18,239 nt of DNA from Christensenella sp. UBA3770 (GCA_002371075.1 DFFS01000007.1:1-18239); one strand, 5' to 3'. Positions 7,049 to 13,950 are shown, counted from the first letter of the stretch. Numbers and translations: made by a program. Notes: generated by a model from the letters alone, not told the origin.

Positions 7049-8791
7049 TTACTCTTCGTCCTTCTTTTGCATATCGTCGATCTCGTCGGTAACGACGGAG
7101 CTGCCTTGAACGGTCTCCTCAATGGGACGCTCTTCCGGATGAGAAGAAAGCTTTGCGAAGAAGCCGCTGATCTTGTCGTCCACTTTGTCGATGACGCCCT
7201 TTTTGTCAAGGATCTTCAACACGACGAGCAAGATGGCAAGGAAGCCGAAGCCGAAGGCAAGGGTCAAGCCTGCGCTTGCGCCGTAGGACTGTCCGATCGA
7301 AGAGGTGCAGATGAAGCCCATTGCAAGATAGACCAACCCGGAAAGGATCGCCACGATGGTTGCATACGGAAGCTGCGTTTTGACGTGGTCAATGTGGTTG
7401 CACTGCGCGCCGGAGGACGCCATGATCGTGGTATCCGAGATCGGGCTGACGTGGTCGCCGTACACCGCGCCGGCAAGCACCGCGGACATCGTAAGGAAGA
7501 ATAAGCCTTCACTGGACGTCGCGGACATAACCGCCGTGGAGATGGGGATCAGCACGCCGAAGGTGCCCCACGAAGTGCCGGTCGCAAAGGAAAGCAAGCA
7601 AGCGATCAGGAAGAAGACGAACGGGATCACGCCGAGCGCCATAGAGTCAGCCGTGATGTTTGCCTGCACAAACGCCTTGGCGTTTAAGGTGCCGTCGATG
7701 ATCGCCTTGCCGGCTTCGTCAATGCCTTCGCCCTTGGCGCCCATGATGCCGCCAAGCGTCCAAGCAAAGGTAAGGATCAAGATGGCGGGGACCATGGACT
7801 TGAAGCCGTCCACGATGGATTCCATGCTGCCCTTAAAGGTGTTTGCCTTGGTGCAAAGGTAGAAAATGACCGTGATCACAAGAGCCACAAAGGAGCCCAT
7901 TGCAAGAGCGCTGCCTGCGTCGCAGTTGCTAAACGCCTCAAGAGCGTTGGCAGACTGAAGCTCGGTGCCGAGCACGCCGGTGTCCCAGTTGTAGAAGAAG
8001 CCGTTGTAGATCATTGCGCCGATGCAGCAAACGATCAACGTAACGATCGGGAACACGAGGTTGATGACCTTGCCCTTGACCTTGTCGTCCGCCTCCACGT
8101 CCTTGGTGGGAAGATCGGTCTCGCCCGCAAGCAAGTCGCCGGTGGTAGCCGCGATCTTCTCGTTGCGCTTCATCTTGAAGAAGTCAAGCCTCAACAAAAC
8201 GGTGACCACCATAAACGCGATGGTCAACAGCGCGTACATATTGAAAGGAATGGTTTTGATAAAGGCGATGATGCCGCCGTCCGCATAACCGGAGACCGCC
8301 GCCGCCCAAGAAGAGATCGGAGCGATGATACAGACGGGAGCCGCCGTTGCGTCGATGAGATACGCAAGTTTGGCGTGGCTGACCTTGTGCTTATCCGTGA
8401 CGGGACGCATTGCGTTGCCGACGGTCAAGCAGTTAAAATAGTCGTCCACAAAGATCAAAGCGCCAAGACCGATGGTTGCAAGTTCCGCACCCTTCTTGGT
8501 TTTAATCTTGCTGCTTGCCCACTCTCCGTACGCCTTGGAGCCGCCCGTTTTTACCATCAAAACGGCAAAGATGCCAAGGATCACGAGGAAGATCAAAATG
8601 CCGCCGTTGCCGCCAAGCTGACCGCCCATCGTGATGAAGAGGTTGCTGATCGCCTCAATGGGATTGCCCCCCGCAAGGAACATTGCCCCGGTAAAGATGC
8701 CCGCGAAAAGGGACAAATACACCTGCTTGGTGACCAGCGCGAGGATGATCGCGATGATTGCGGGCACGAATGCCCAAAAAGTACCTACCAT
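7049..8791 (-). CDS. NhaC-superfamily antiporter-like transporter, probable lysine transporter (LysW type)
   Basis: This 580-residue integral membrane protein has many hydrophobic helices. Its first helix starts at residue 3 (FWAFVPAIIAIILALV). It shows the NhaC hallmark GDHVSPISDTTIM at 445-457, followed by SSGAQCNHIDHV and TQLPYA. The last 50 or so residues are charged and probably cytoplasmic. On sequence alone it would be called a Na+/H+ antiporter. The complete lysine riboswitch in its leader argues that it moves lysine; NhaC-type genes under lysine riboswitches have been proposed as lysine transporters (LysW), which I cite from memory. The ATG at 8791 is chosen because AAAAAGGAG precedes it; longer versions run through the riboswitch. 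It is a single-gene unit. Confidence 0.9.
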   Translation of the reverse strand: MVGTFWAFVPAIIAIILALVTKQVYLSLFAGIFTGAMFLAGGNPIEAISNLFITMGGQLGGNGGILIFLVILGIFAVLMVKTGGSKAYGEWASSKIKTKKGAELATIGLGALIFVDDYFNCLTVGNAMRPVTDKHKVSHAKLAYLIDATAAPVCIIAPISSWAAAVSGYADGGIIAFIKTIPFNMYALLTIAFMVVTVLLRLDFFKMKRNEKIAATTGDLLAGETDLPTKDVEADDKVKGKVINLVFPIVTLIVCCIGAMIYNGFFYNWDTGVLGTELQSANALEAFSNCDAGSALAMGSFVALVITVIFYLCTKANTFKGSMESIVDGFKSMVPAILILTFAWTLGGIMGAKGEGIDEAGKAIIDGTLNAKAFVQANITADSMALGVIPFVFFLIACLLSFATGTSWGTFGVLIPISTAVMSATSSEGLFFLTMSAVLAGAVYGDHVSPISDTTIMASSGAQCNHIDHVKTQLPYATIVAILSGLVYLAMGFICTSSIGQSYGASAGLTLAFGFGFLAILLVVLKILDKKGVIDKVDDKISGFFAKLSSHPEERPIEETVQGSSVVTDEIDDMQKKDEE

Positions 8792-8845
8792 ATTTTTCTC
8801 CTTTTTGCGCCTGACGGCGCATTGTGATCGGTCGGGTGCTTTTTC

Positions 8846-8878
8846 AAAAAAAGAAAAAGCGGCACGAAGAGCCGCCCT
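8846..8878 (-). terminator. Riboswitch-controlled intrinsic terminator (lysine expression platform)
   Basis: Read on the minus strand, the arm AGGGCGGC (8878-8871) pairs with GCCGC and following T residues (8863-8859), then comes a T-rich tract (8858-8846). The 5' arm and loop GGCTCTTC (8873-8866) can instead pair with GGAGAGCT (8919-8912) of the aptamer's closing region, forming an antiterminator of eight pairs. Lysine binding should free the terminator and switch the gene off. Confidence 0.85.
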
Positions 8879-8908
8879 GAAAGTAAAAACAAAAGTAAGC
8901 CTAAGGTG

Positions 8909-9063
8909 GATAGCTCTCCGCAGATTCTGCGACAGTGCGAGGGATATTCTCCCGCGCCCCAGAACGCGCTCATCACAGGCTGGAGGGCGTCCTTCGGCGT
9001 GACTTCCTTTCCCACCGCAGACAAGCCTGCCCTGCGGTTTCTCATAAGCCACGCGCCTCTATC
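8909..9063 (-). ncRNA. Lysine riboswitch (L box) aptamer
   Basis: On the minus strand the element opens with GATAGAGGCGCG and ends with GGAGAGCTATC, the two conserved ends of the lysine riboswitch; GATAG (9063-9059) pairs with CTATC (8913-8909) as P1. Between them are the internal GCCGAAG, a CCGCAG/CTGCGG stem, and CACTGTC followed by a GCAG-AAT-CTGC hairpin, in the expected order. At about 155 nt it is somewhat shorter than the Bacillus lysC element. It lies just downstream of a clear promoter and upstream of a terminator hairpin, in the leader of the NhaC-type gene. Confidence 0.93.
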
Positions 9064-9073
9064 GAATAAAAGT

Positions 9074-9102
9074 AGTATAATGCCATTCCCTTTCCTCGTC
9101 AA
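9074..9102 (-). promoter_or_regulatory. Promoter of the lysine-riboswitch transporter gene
   Basis: On the minus strand TTGACG (9102-9097) and TATACT (9079-9074) are 17 bp apart. The predicted start, near 9067, is a few bases before the aptamer's P1, so the whole riboswitch is transcribed. Confidence 0.85.
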
Positions 9103-9160
9103 GGATTTTTTGCCTTTTTTGTCGCTTTCCGATGGGGTTTTGGGACAAGCGGGTTTTTCT

Positions 9161-9189
9161 TTGACTTTTCGATGGCGGCACGGTATCAT
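9161..9189 (+). promoter_or_regulatory. Promoter of birA, placing the start site on the ATG
   Basis: TTGACT (9161-9166) and TATCAT (9184-9189) have a 17-bp spacer. The usual start, six to eight bases past the -10, is 9195-9197, which is the birA ATG (9196). The region between this promoter and the divergent one (9103-9160) holds nothing I recognise. Confidence 0.75.
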
Positions 9190-9195
9190 AAAAAC

Positions 9196-9951
9196 ATGAG
9201 CAAACTTGACGAAGACACCATCCTCTCGTTGCCCTATCCGTTGCATCTTTTGCACAAAGGGGAAACGACGTCCACCAACGACGATCTCAAGGCAGCCGCA
9301 AGGGACCTTGCGCCGGATTTTACCCTTCTCATTGCGGATAAGCAGACCGCGGGCAAGGGACGTTTGGGTCGCTCTTTCTTCAGCGAGGGCGGGCTGTATA
9401 TGAGCGTGCTTCTCCCTTATCGGGAGGAGACCTTTCGTTTGCTGACGCACGCCGCCGCCGTTGCGGTCGCGGAGGCGATCACCGAGCTTACCGGAACGCA
9501 GGCTTTGATCAAATGGGTCAACGACGTTTACGTGGACGGCAAAAAGGTTTGCGGCATCCTTTCCGAAAGCGTCGACGTCGGCGCGCGCCGTCCCATCGTG
9601 GGCATCGGGGTCAACCTAAACACCCCGCAACAGGGGTTCCCCGCCGAGATCGCGGGCATTGCCGCCTGTGTAAATGCCGATCGGTCGATGCTTGCGAGAT
9701 CCATCCTCTCCCGCCTTTTACCCCTGTACCTTGACGGTGAAAAACAAGATATTCAAAAAAGATATCGCGCGCTTTCCCTCTTAAACGGAAAAAGCGTCCT
9801 TGTACAAAAACAAAACGATTGCCGCCCGGCAACCGTCCTTGATCTTACCGATGACCTTGCGCTTTCCGTCCTCTATGAGGACGGCAGCCGCGAAGATTTG
9901 ATCGCCGCCGACGTCAGCCTCCGCTTAGTCCAAAGCGAACGTAAGGCTTAA
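9196..9951 (+). CDS. birA: Biotin--[acetyl-CoA-carboxylase] ligase (no DNA-binding domain)
   Basis: This 251-residue enzyme attaches biotin to the biotin-carrier domain of carboxylases through biotinyl-5'-AMP. Visible motifs are TTSTNDD (24-30), the biotin/ATP loop GKGRLGR (53-59), KWVND (106-110, KWPND in many homologues) with GKKVCGIL after it, and VGIGVNLN. A C-terminal beta domain follows. There is no N-terminal helix-turn-helix, so it should be a plain ligase, not a BirA-type repressor. The ATG at 9196 is chosen over 9172, which lies inside the promoter spacer. No Shine-Dalgarno precedes it. The last 27 bp overlap the convergent lipoprotein gene. Confidence 0.93.
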   Translation: MSKLDEDTILSLPYPLHLLHKGETTSTNDDLKAAARDLAPDFTLLIADKQTAGKGRLGRSFFSEGGLYMSVLLPYREETFRLLTHAAAVAVAEAITELTGTQALIKWVNDVYVDGKKVCGILSESVDVGARRPIVGIGVNLNTPQQGFPAEIAGIAACVNADRSMLARSILSRLLPLYLDGEKQDIQKRYRALSLLNGKSVLVQKQNDCRPATVLDLTDDLALSVLYEDGSREDLIAADVSLRLVQSERKA

Positions 9952-11412
9952 ATCGGCTTTGTAATACTCCCCGTTTCTTTGAATTTGCGCCTCGATCATA
10001 AAGGGTTTTTCCTCAAACTCTTTTTGCACGGACAAATAGCGCACGCCGTTTGAAAGGGCGTCCATCAGCACGGCGTCGGAAGCTAACAGCGCCTCGGTCA
10101 GCGCCGACATACCCGCTTCGTCCATATAATTCAAAACCAAGCTGTAGATCTCAACGTCCTCCGCCAGGGCGGTCACCGCGCTGTCTTCCCACACGCCCGT
10201 CAGCGCGGAGAGCCAAGAGTACGCGGCACTTTCCGCAGGCAAAACGGCATAATGCTCGCAATCCTCAAGGTGCCCTCCCGCAAGAAGATCCGCGCCGCAA
10301 AGCGCGCAGTTCAAAACCGGGGTCTCGCTTACGCCCTGCTGCTCCGATCCTTGCTCATCGGAACCTTGCTGCTCGTCAGAACCCGGCGTTTCGTCGGAGG
10401 ACTCATCGTCGACGTTCTGTTCCTCGTTGCCATCGTTTTGCTCGTCAGCGACGTCTTGTTGGTTTTCCGGTTGATCCTCATCCTGTTGCGGGGTTAGTTC
10501 ACCGTTTTGGTCGGACGCCCCGCCTTGCTCGTCATCGGTTTCGTCGTCGCCGGGGTTTTGCTCGTCCGTGTTGTCCTGCGAGGGGGTTTCCTGCTCGGCG
10601 TTCTCCTCCTTTTCGGGGAGGAGCGCGGCAAGGTCTTCTTCAAAAAGGTCGATCTGCACGACCATCTGCTCGTCGCGGAAATACACCTCTTTCATCCCAA
10701 GCGCGTCAAAATACAAATAGGGGACGATGTTGCCGTAAGCGTCGTCCGCGCCCCACAGTTCAACGACGGTTTGCGTCAAATCGGATGTGTACAAAACGCC
10801 GTCCTCCGTTATCGTGGCGGACCCGATTTCCGAGCTGCCCGCAACGAGCGTCCACACGCCGTCTGTGTCACGGACGGTAATGCGGTAGTAGCCTTCGTGC
10901 AGCGCCTCCTCCGTCGTGGTATCCTCTTGATCCTGCGTTTGGTCGTTCGTTTCGTTTTGTTCGGTTTGATCGGAAATATCGGATTTTTCTTCGTTGTTTG
11001 TCCCGTCCTCCGCAAGGCCGCCGTCCGCATCTTGGTTTTGAACGGCGTCGGACCCGTTTGCGGTTTGCGTTTGATCATTTGCGCCTTGGGTTTGCGTGTT
11101 TTGCCCGCTTGCCGCGCCGTCTTGCTCCACGGTTTGATCGGTTGCAACGGCGTTATCCGTACTTGTTTGCCCGTCGTTTGGCACGGTCGCGTCCGCGTCG
11201 GTTTGGCTCGTCTGCGCGGTTGCGTCGCCCGAAGGTGCGCTCTCCTTGCCGCTTTCACCGCTTGACTTCGACGTGCCGTCAACGGAGGCAATGATGTCCG
11301 AGAGGCGCACGTTGCCGCCGTCAGCGGACGAGCAGGCAACCAAAAAGAGCGTCGTCAAAAGGAGGATCAACGCCACTAAAACAGCCAACTTTCCTCTTTT
11401 TCCGACACTCAT
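9925..11412 (-). CDS. Putative lipoprotein with two low-complexity linkers and a CxxC...CxH motif
   Basis: I do not recognise a named family. The 495-residue protein starts with a lipoprotein signal peptide: KRGK, a hydrophobic stretch at 9-25, then LVAC with the lipidated C27. Residues about 45-167 are a D/Q/N/T-rich low-complexity linker. Residues 168-265 look folded (EGYYRITVRDTDGVWTLV..., beta-rich). Residues 266-365 are a second, strongly acidic D/E/Q/N linker. Residues 366-495 form a C-terminal region that begins with C369-x2-C372-x12-C385-x-H387, a possible zinc site. It should be anchored outside the membrane, with linkers spanning the cell wall. It is transcribed alone and overlaps the end of birA by 27 bp. 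An AAGG sits very close to the ATG, so a slightly later start is possible. Confidence 0.75.
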   Translation of the reverse strand: MSVGKRGKLAVLVALILLLTTLFLVACSSADGGNVRLSDIIASVDGTSKSSGESGKESAPSGDATAQTSQTDADATVPNDGQTSTDNAVATDQTVEQDGAASGQNTQTQGANDQTQTANGSDAVQNQDADGGLAEDGTNNEEKSDISDQTEQNETNDQTQDQEDTTTEEALHEGYYRITVRDTDGVWTLVAGSSEIGSATITEDGVLYTSDLTQTVVELWGADDAYGNIVPYLYFDALGMKEVYFRDEQMVVQIDLFEEDLAALLPEKEENAEQETPSQDNTDEQNPGDDETDDEQGGASDQNGELTPQQDEDQPENQQDVADEQNDGNEEQNVDDESSDETPGSDEQQGSDEQGSEQQGVSETPVLNCALCGADLLAGGHLEDCEHYAVLPAESAAYSWLSALTGVWEDSAVTALAEDVEIYSLVLNYMDEAGMSALTEALLASDAVLMDALSNGVRYLSVQKEFEEKPFMIEAQIQRNGEYYKADLSLTFALD

Positions 11413-11457
11413 ATCCTTCCGCCCTTTTTGCGGCTAAAGCCGCATTTCTCACAAATA

Positions 11458-11486
11458 ATCCTATCACATTTTGTAATAATTGGCAA
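11458..11486 (-). promoter_or_regulatory. Predicted promoter of the lipoprotein gene
   Basis: On the minus strand TTGCCA (11486-11481) and TAGGAT (11463-11458) are 17 bp apart. The leader then contains a TGCGGC-TTTA-GCCGCA stem-loop (11444-11429) just before the start codon region. Confidence 0.65.
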
Positions 11487-11491
11487 CTTTT

Positions 11492-11515
11492 TGTCGATAC
11501 GACAGGGCGGCGCCC
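11492..11515. other. Two abutting 3-nt-loop palindromes in the divergent intergenic region
   Basis: TGTCG-ATA-CGACA (11492-11504) is followed without a gap by GGGC-GGC-GCCC (11505-11515). They lie between the lipoprotein promoter and the DUF1538 promoter. They could be protein-binding dyads or cruciform-prone DNA; no T-run follows, so they are not a terminator. Confidence 0.4.
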
Positions 11516-11559
11516 GATCTTGTTTTTTGCATAAATATACGTTGACGGAAAAGAGAGTT

Positions 11560-11588
11560 TTGCTTTCACAGCAAAACTGTGTTATAAT
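11560..11588 (+). promoter_or_regulatory. Promoter of the DUF1538-PII operon with a dyad in its spacer
   Basis: TATAAT (11583-11588) is preceded by TGT, making an extended -10. A weak -35 (TTGCTT, 11560-11565) lies 17 bp upstream. The spacer holds the inverted repeat CACAG-CAAAA-CTGTG (11567-11581), which looks like an operator. The predicted start is near 11594, shortly before AAAAGGAG. Confidence 0.65.
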
Positions 11589-11616
11589 GAAGGCAGTTTT
11601 TAAAAGGAGATCCACG

Positions 11617-13182
11617 GTGCTTTTTTCCAAGATCAAAGAAAGTCTGTTGTCGGTGCTTCCGATCGCGGCGATCGTCGTGATCCTTTCTTTGACCGTGGCA
11701 CCGATGAAATGGCAGGAGATCTTGGTGTTTTTGATCGGCTGCGTGTTTGTGATCGGCGGGCTGGGCATCTTCTCGATCGGCGCGGACGTTGCGATGATCC
11801 CCATCGGGGAGCTGGTGGGCAGCGCCACCACAAAAACGCGCAACCTGCTTGTGATCATCACGGTTTCCTTTTTGATCGGCGTGGTCATCACGATCGCGGA
11901 GCCGGATCTTTCTGTGCTGGCATCGGGGCTTGCCTCCTCCATCAACAAGTGGGTGTTGATCTCCCTCGTTGCGGTGGGCGTGGGCGTCTTTTTGGTGCTG
12001 TCGATGTTGCGCGTGATCTTTGGCATCTCGCTGCGACTGCTGCTTTTGATCTCTTACGGGGTGGTTTTCGCCCTTGCTTTTGCCCTTTCGCTCCTTGGAA
12101 AAACCGCGTTTTTGCCCCTTGCGTTTGACTCGGGCGGCGCAACGACGGGTCCGATGTCCGTGCCTTTTATCATCGCGATGGGCGTGGGCGTATCCGCCAT
12201 CAGCGGCAGGTCGGAGACGGAACAGAGCTTTGGCTTCGTTGCCCTCTCTTCGGTGGGACCCATCCTTGCCGTGCTGATCCTTGGGTTTTTTGTGGACGTC
12301 AAAAACCTGCTTCCCGCCACCGAAACGGTTTCGGGTGACTTTTTGGACGTCTTCCGCACGGTGTTTCTCCGTCAGGCAAAGGACACCGCGATTGCGATCG
12401 GACCCATCGCCGCGTTCTTTTTGGTCTTTCGTTTCTCGGCAAACCGCAACATGCCGATCCGCACCTTTTGGCGCATCGTCTTCGGCATAATTTACACCTA
12501 TCTCGGCATCGTGCTGTTTATGACGGGTGCGCACGCAGGGTTTAGCGAGATGGGCAGCCGCATCGGCATGGCGCTGGGGGAAAACTTCCGCTACGTGCTT
12601 ATCCCGCTTGGCTGTTTGATCGGCTTTATGATCGTTGCGGCGGAGCCCGCCGTGCACGTTTTGAACGAACAGATCGAAAAGATCAGCGGCGGCACGATCA
12701 AAAAGGGAAAGGTCATGCTCTCCCTGATGTGCGGCGTTGCCCTGTCGGTGGGTCTCTCGATGCTGCGCGTTTTGTTTACGTTTAGCATTTGGTGGCTGAT
12801 CCTGCCCGGCTACGCTTTGGCGCTGCTCCTCTCCGCCTTTACCCCAAAAGTATATACGGCGATCGCGTTTGACTCGGGCGGCGTGGCAAGCGGTCCCATG
12901 AGTACGGCGTTTTTGCTCCCCTTGGCGACGGGGGCTTGCATTGCTGTTAGCGGCGAAAGCTACGTGATGGGGTTTGCGTACGGACTGATCGCGATGGTGG
13001 CGATGACGCCTCTCGTCGTGTTGCAACTGCTCGGTTTGGTGACCGTCCTCAAGGCGAGGGCGGCAGAGAAGCGTCTGCAAAAAGAGGCGCTCTCCCTTGC
13101 CGAGCCTGCCCCTTCCGTTTCGGAACGTGTGCCGGAGGCGGAAACGCATCCGTCGGAAGAGGTCGAAGTTATCGACCTATAG
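11617..13182 (+). CDS. DUF1538 family membrane protein (duplicated; putative transporter)
   Basis: This 521-residue multi-spanning membrane protein consists of two copies of the DUF1538 domain. Each repeat carries the same signature: AFDSGGATTGPMSVPF at 169-184 and AFDSGGVASGPMSTAF at 417-432. The last 40 residues are charged and probably cytoplasmic. The function is not established. The internal duplication with polar signatures inside membrane segments suggests a transporter or channel with inverted halves (inference). The GTG at 11617 is chosen because AAAAGGAG sits 7 nt upstream; the ATG at 11587 lies inside the -10 element. Two PII-like genes follow directly, suggesting regulation resembling GlnK on AmtB. 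Confidence 0.85.
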   Translation: MLFSKIKESLLSVLPIAAIVVILSLTVAPMKWQEILVFLIGCVFVIGGLGIFSIGADVAMIPIGELVGSATTKTRNLLVIITVSFLIGVVITIAEPDLSVLASGLASSINKWVLISLVAVGVGVFLVLSMLRVIFGISLRLLLLISYGVVFALAFALSLLGKTAFLPLAFDSGGATTGPMSVPFIIAMGVGVSAISGRSETEQSFGFVALSSVGPILAVLILGFFVDVKNLLPATETVSGDFLDVFRTVFLRQAKDTAIAIGPIAAFFLVFRFSANRNMPIRTFWRIVFGIIYTYLGIVLFMTGAHAGFSEMGSRIGMALGENFRYVLIPLGCLIGFMIVAAEPAVHVLNEQIEKISGGTIKKGKVMLSLMCGVALSVGLSMLRVLFTFSIWWLILPGYALALLLSAFTPKVYTAIAFDSGGVASGPMSTAFLLPLATGACIAVSGESYVMGFAYGLIAMVAMTPLVVLQLLGLVTVLKARAAEKRLQKEALSLAEPAPSVSERVPEAETHPSEEVEVIDL

Positions 13183-13195
13183 GAGGTGTGCTCTT

Positions 13196-13537
13196 TTGGA
13201 AAGGAAAGTTAAGTTGTATCTTCTTTTGGTAATTGTCGAAGCAGGCAAGGGCGACGCGATCAGCGCGCGTCTATCGCAAAGCTCCTTTGGGTTTGTGAGC
13301 CTTTTCGCTCACGGTACGGCAAAACAGCAGTGGCTCAACCTTTTGGGCATCGGCAACATTGAAAAGGATCTTGTCGCCGTGATGCTTGACGACATCCTGC
13401 TGGCGGACGCCCGCGCCGCGCTTGAAGAAGAGTTTAAGATCGGAAAAGGGGGAGGCATCGCCTTCACCCTAAAAGTTCAAAGCATCGCGGACAAACGCGT
13501 ATTACGGTTTTTTACCGGTGAAACGGAGGTGGAATAA
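13196..13537 (+). CDS. PII-like signalling protein 1 (nitrogen regulatory PII superfamily)
   Basis: This 113-residue protein has the PII ferredoxin-like pattern: KLYLLLVIVEAGKGDAI in strand 1/helix 1, a central DLVAVMLDD strand, and GKGGGIAFTLKVQSIAD near the C-terminus. Canonical T-loop residues, including a uridylylation tyrosine, are not obvious, so it is a PII relative and not GlnB proper. The start is TTG at 13196, with AGGAGG nine nt upstream overlapping the DUF1538 stop. The only ATG in this frame (13097) lies inside the DUF1538 gene. A 7-bp stem-loop (13160-13178) sits two nt before the ribosome binding site. It probably forms a trimer or hetero-oligomer with the next product and senses a nucleotide or small metabolite. 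Confidence 0.8.
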   Translation: MERKVKLYLLLVIVEAGKGDAISARLSQSSFGFVSLFAHGTAKQQWLNLLGIGNIEKDLVAVMLDDILLADARAALEEEFKIGKGGGIAFTLKVQSIADKRVLRFFTGETEVE

Positions 13538-13870
13538 ATGGAAAACCAAGGCAATTGCAGTATGATCTGCGTGATCGTAAACAAAGGGTTCTCAAACGAA
13601 GTGATGGACGTGGCGCGCGCAAGCGGCGCGGCAGGCGGCACCATCCTCTCCGGCAAAGGAACGGGGAGCGAAAAGGTAAAAACATTCTTTTCGATCTCCC
13701 TTACCGAAGAAAAGGAAGTGGTTTTGATCCTGGTCAGGGAGGAGATCCGCGCCGAGATCATGCGCGCCGTAGCGACGGAATTCGGTTTGGATTCCCCCGG
13801 GCGGGGCATCGTTTTCTCCCTCCCCGTGGAGGAGACGATCGGTTTGAACTTCGTTCCCTTCCGGGATTGA
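13538..13870 (+). CDS. PII-like signalling protein 2 (nitrogen regulatory PII superfamily)
   Basis: This 110-residue protein shows the PII B-loop-like pattern ASGAAGGTILSGKGTG (about 29-44), followed by FFSISLTEEKEVVLILV, which matches the GARGGTI...PEKE region of PII proteins. It starts immediately after the stop of PII-like protein 1, with GGAGGT seven nt upstream. The motif preserved here (nucleotide-binding B-loop) is the part not evident in its partner, so the two may divide the roles of one PII protein. There is no terminator before the asnS promoter. Confidence 0.85.
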   Translation: MENQGNCSMICVIVNKGFSNEVMDVARASGAAGGTILSGKGTGSEKVKTFFSISLTEEKEVVLILVREEIRAEIMRAVATEFGLDSPGRGIVFSLPVEETIGLNFVPFRD

Positions 13871-13881
13871 GCGAAAATCTT

Positions 13882-13911
13882 TTGCAACCGCGCGCGCGGA
13901 TGTGTTACTAT
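13882..13911 (+). promoter_or_regulatory. Predicted asnS promoter with a GC palindrome in its spacer
   Basis: TTGCAA (13882-13887) and an extended -10 (TGT then TACTAT, 13906-13911) are 18 bp apart. A perfect 12-bp palindrome, CCGCGCGCGCGG, fills 13888-13899. The leader then holds a TTCTC-ATAAC-GAGAA stem-loop abutting AAGGAG (13939-13944). Confidence 0.6.
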
Positions 13912-13950
13912 ATTCTCACGTCGTTCTCATAACGAGAAAAGGAGACCCCC

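Noticed and set aside
8792..9052. Upstream start for the NhaC-type gene
   Set aside because: The extra residues would be translated from the riboswitch aptamer and terminator; AAAAAGGAG marks the ATG at 8791.
8792..9195. tRNA or small ORF in the longest gap between genes
   Set aside because: The gap is accounted for by the riboswitch, its terminator and two promoters; no cloverleaf or ribosome-binding-site-led small ORF was found.
8785..9450. 221-codon minus-strand frame through the lysine riboswitch
   Set aside because: It covers the riboswitch, its terminator and the birA start and has no protein-like motifs; the non-coding RNA explains the sequence.
11428..11616. Upstream starts for the DUF1538 gene (including ATG 11587)
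   Set aside because: These codons span the promoter -35/-10 and lie upstream of the predicted transcript start; GTG 11617 has a well-placed AAAAGGAG.
11566..13149. 527-codon minus-strand frame opposite the DUF1538 gene
   Set aside because: Its composition (rich in H, R, K, D, Q) is that of an antisense shadow of a hydrophobic membrane protein; the plus strand has promoter, ribosome binding site and family motifs.
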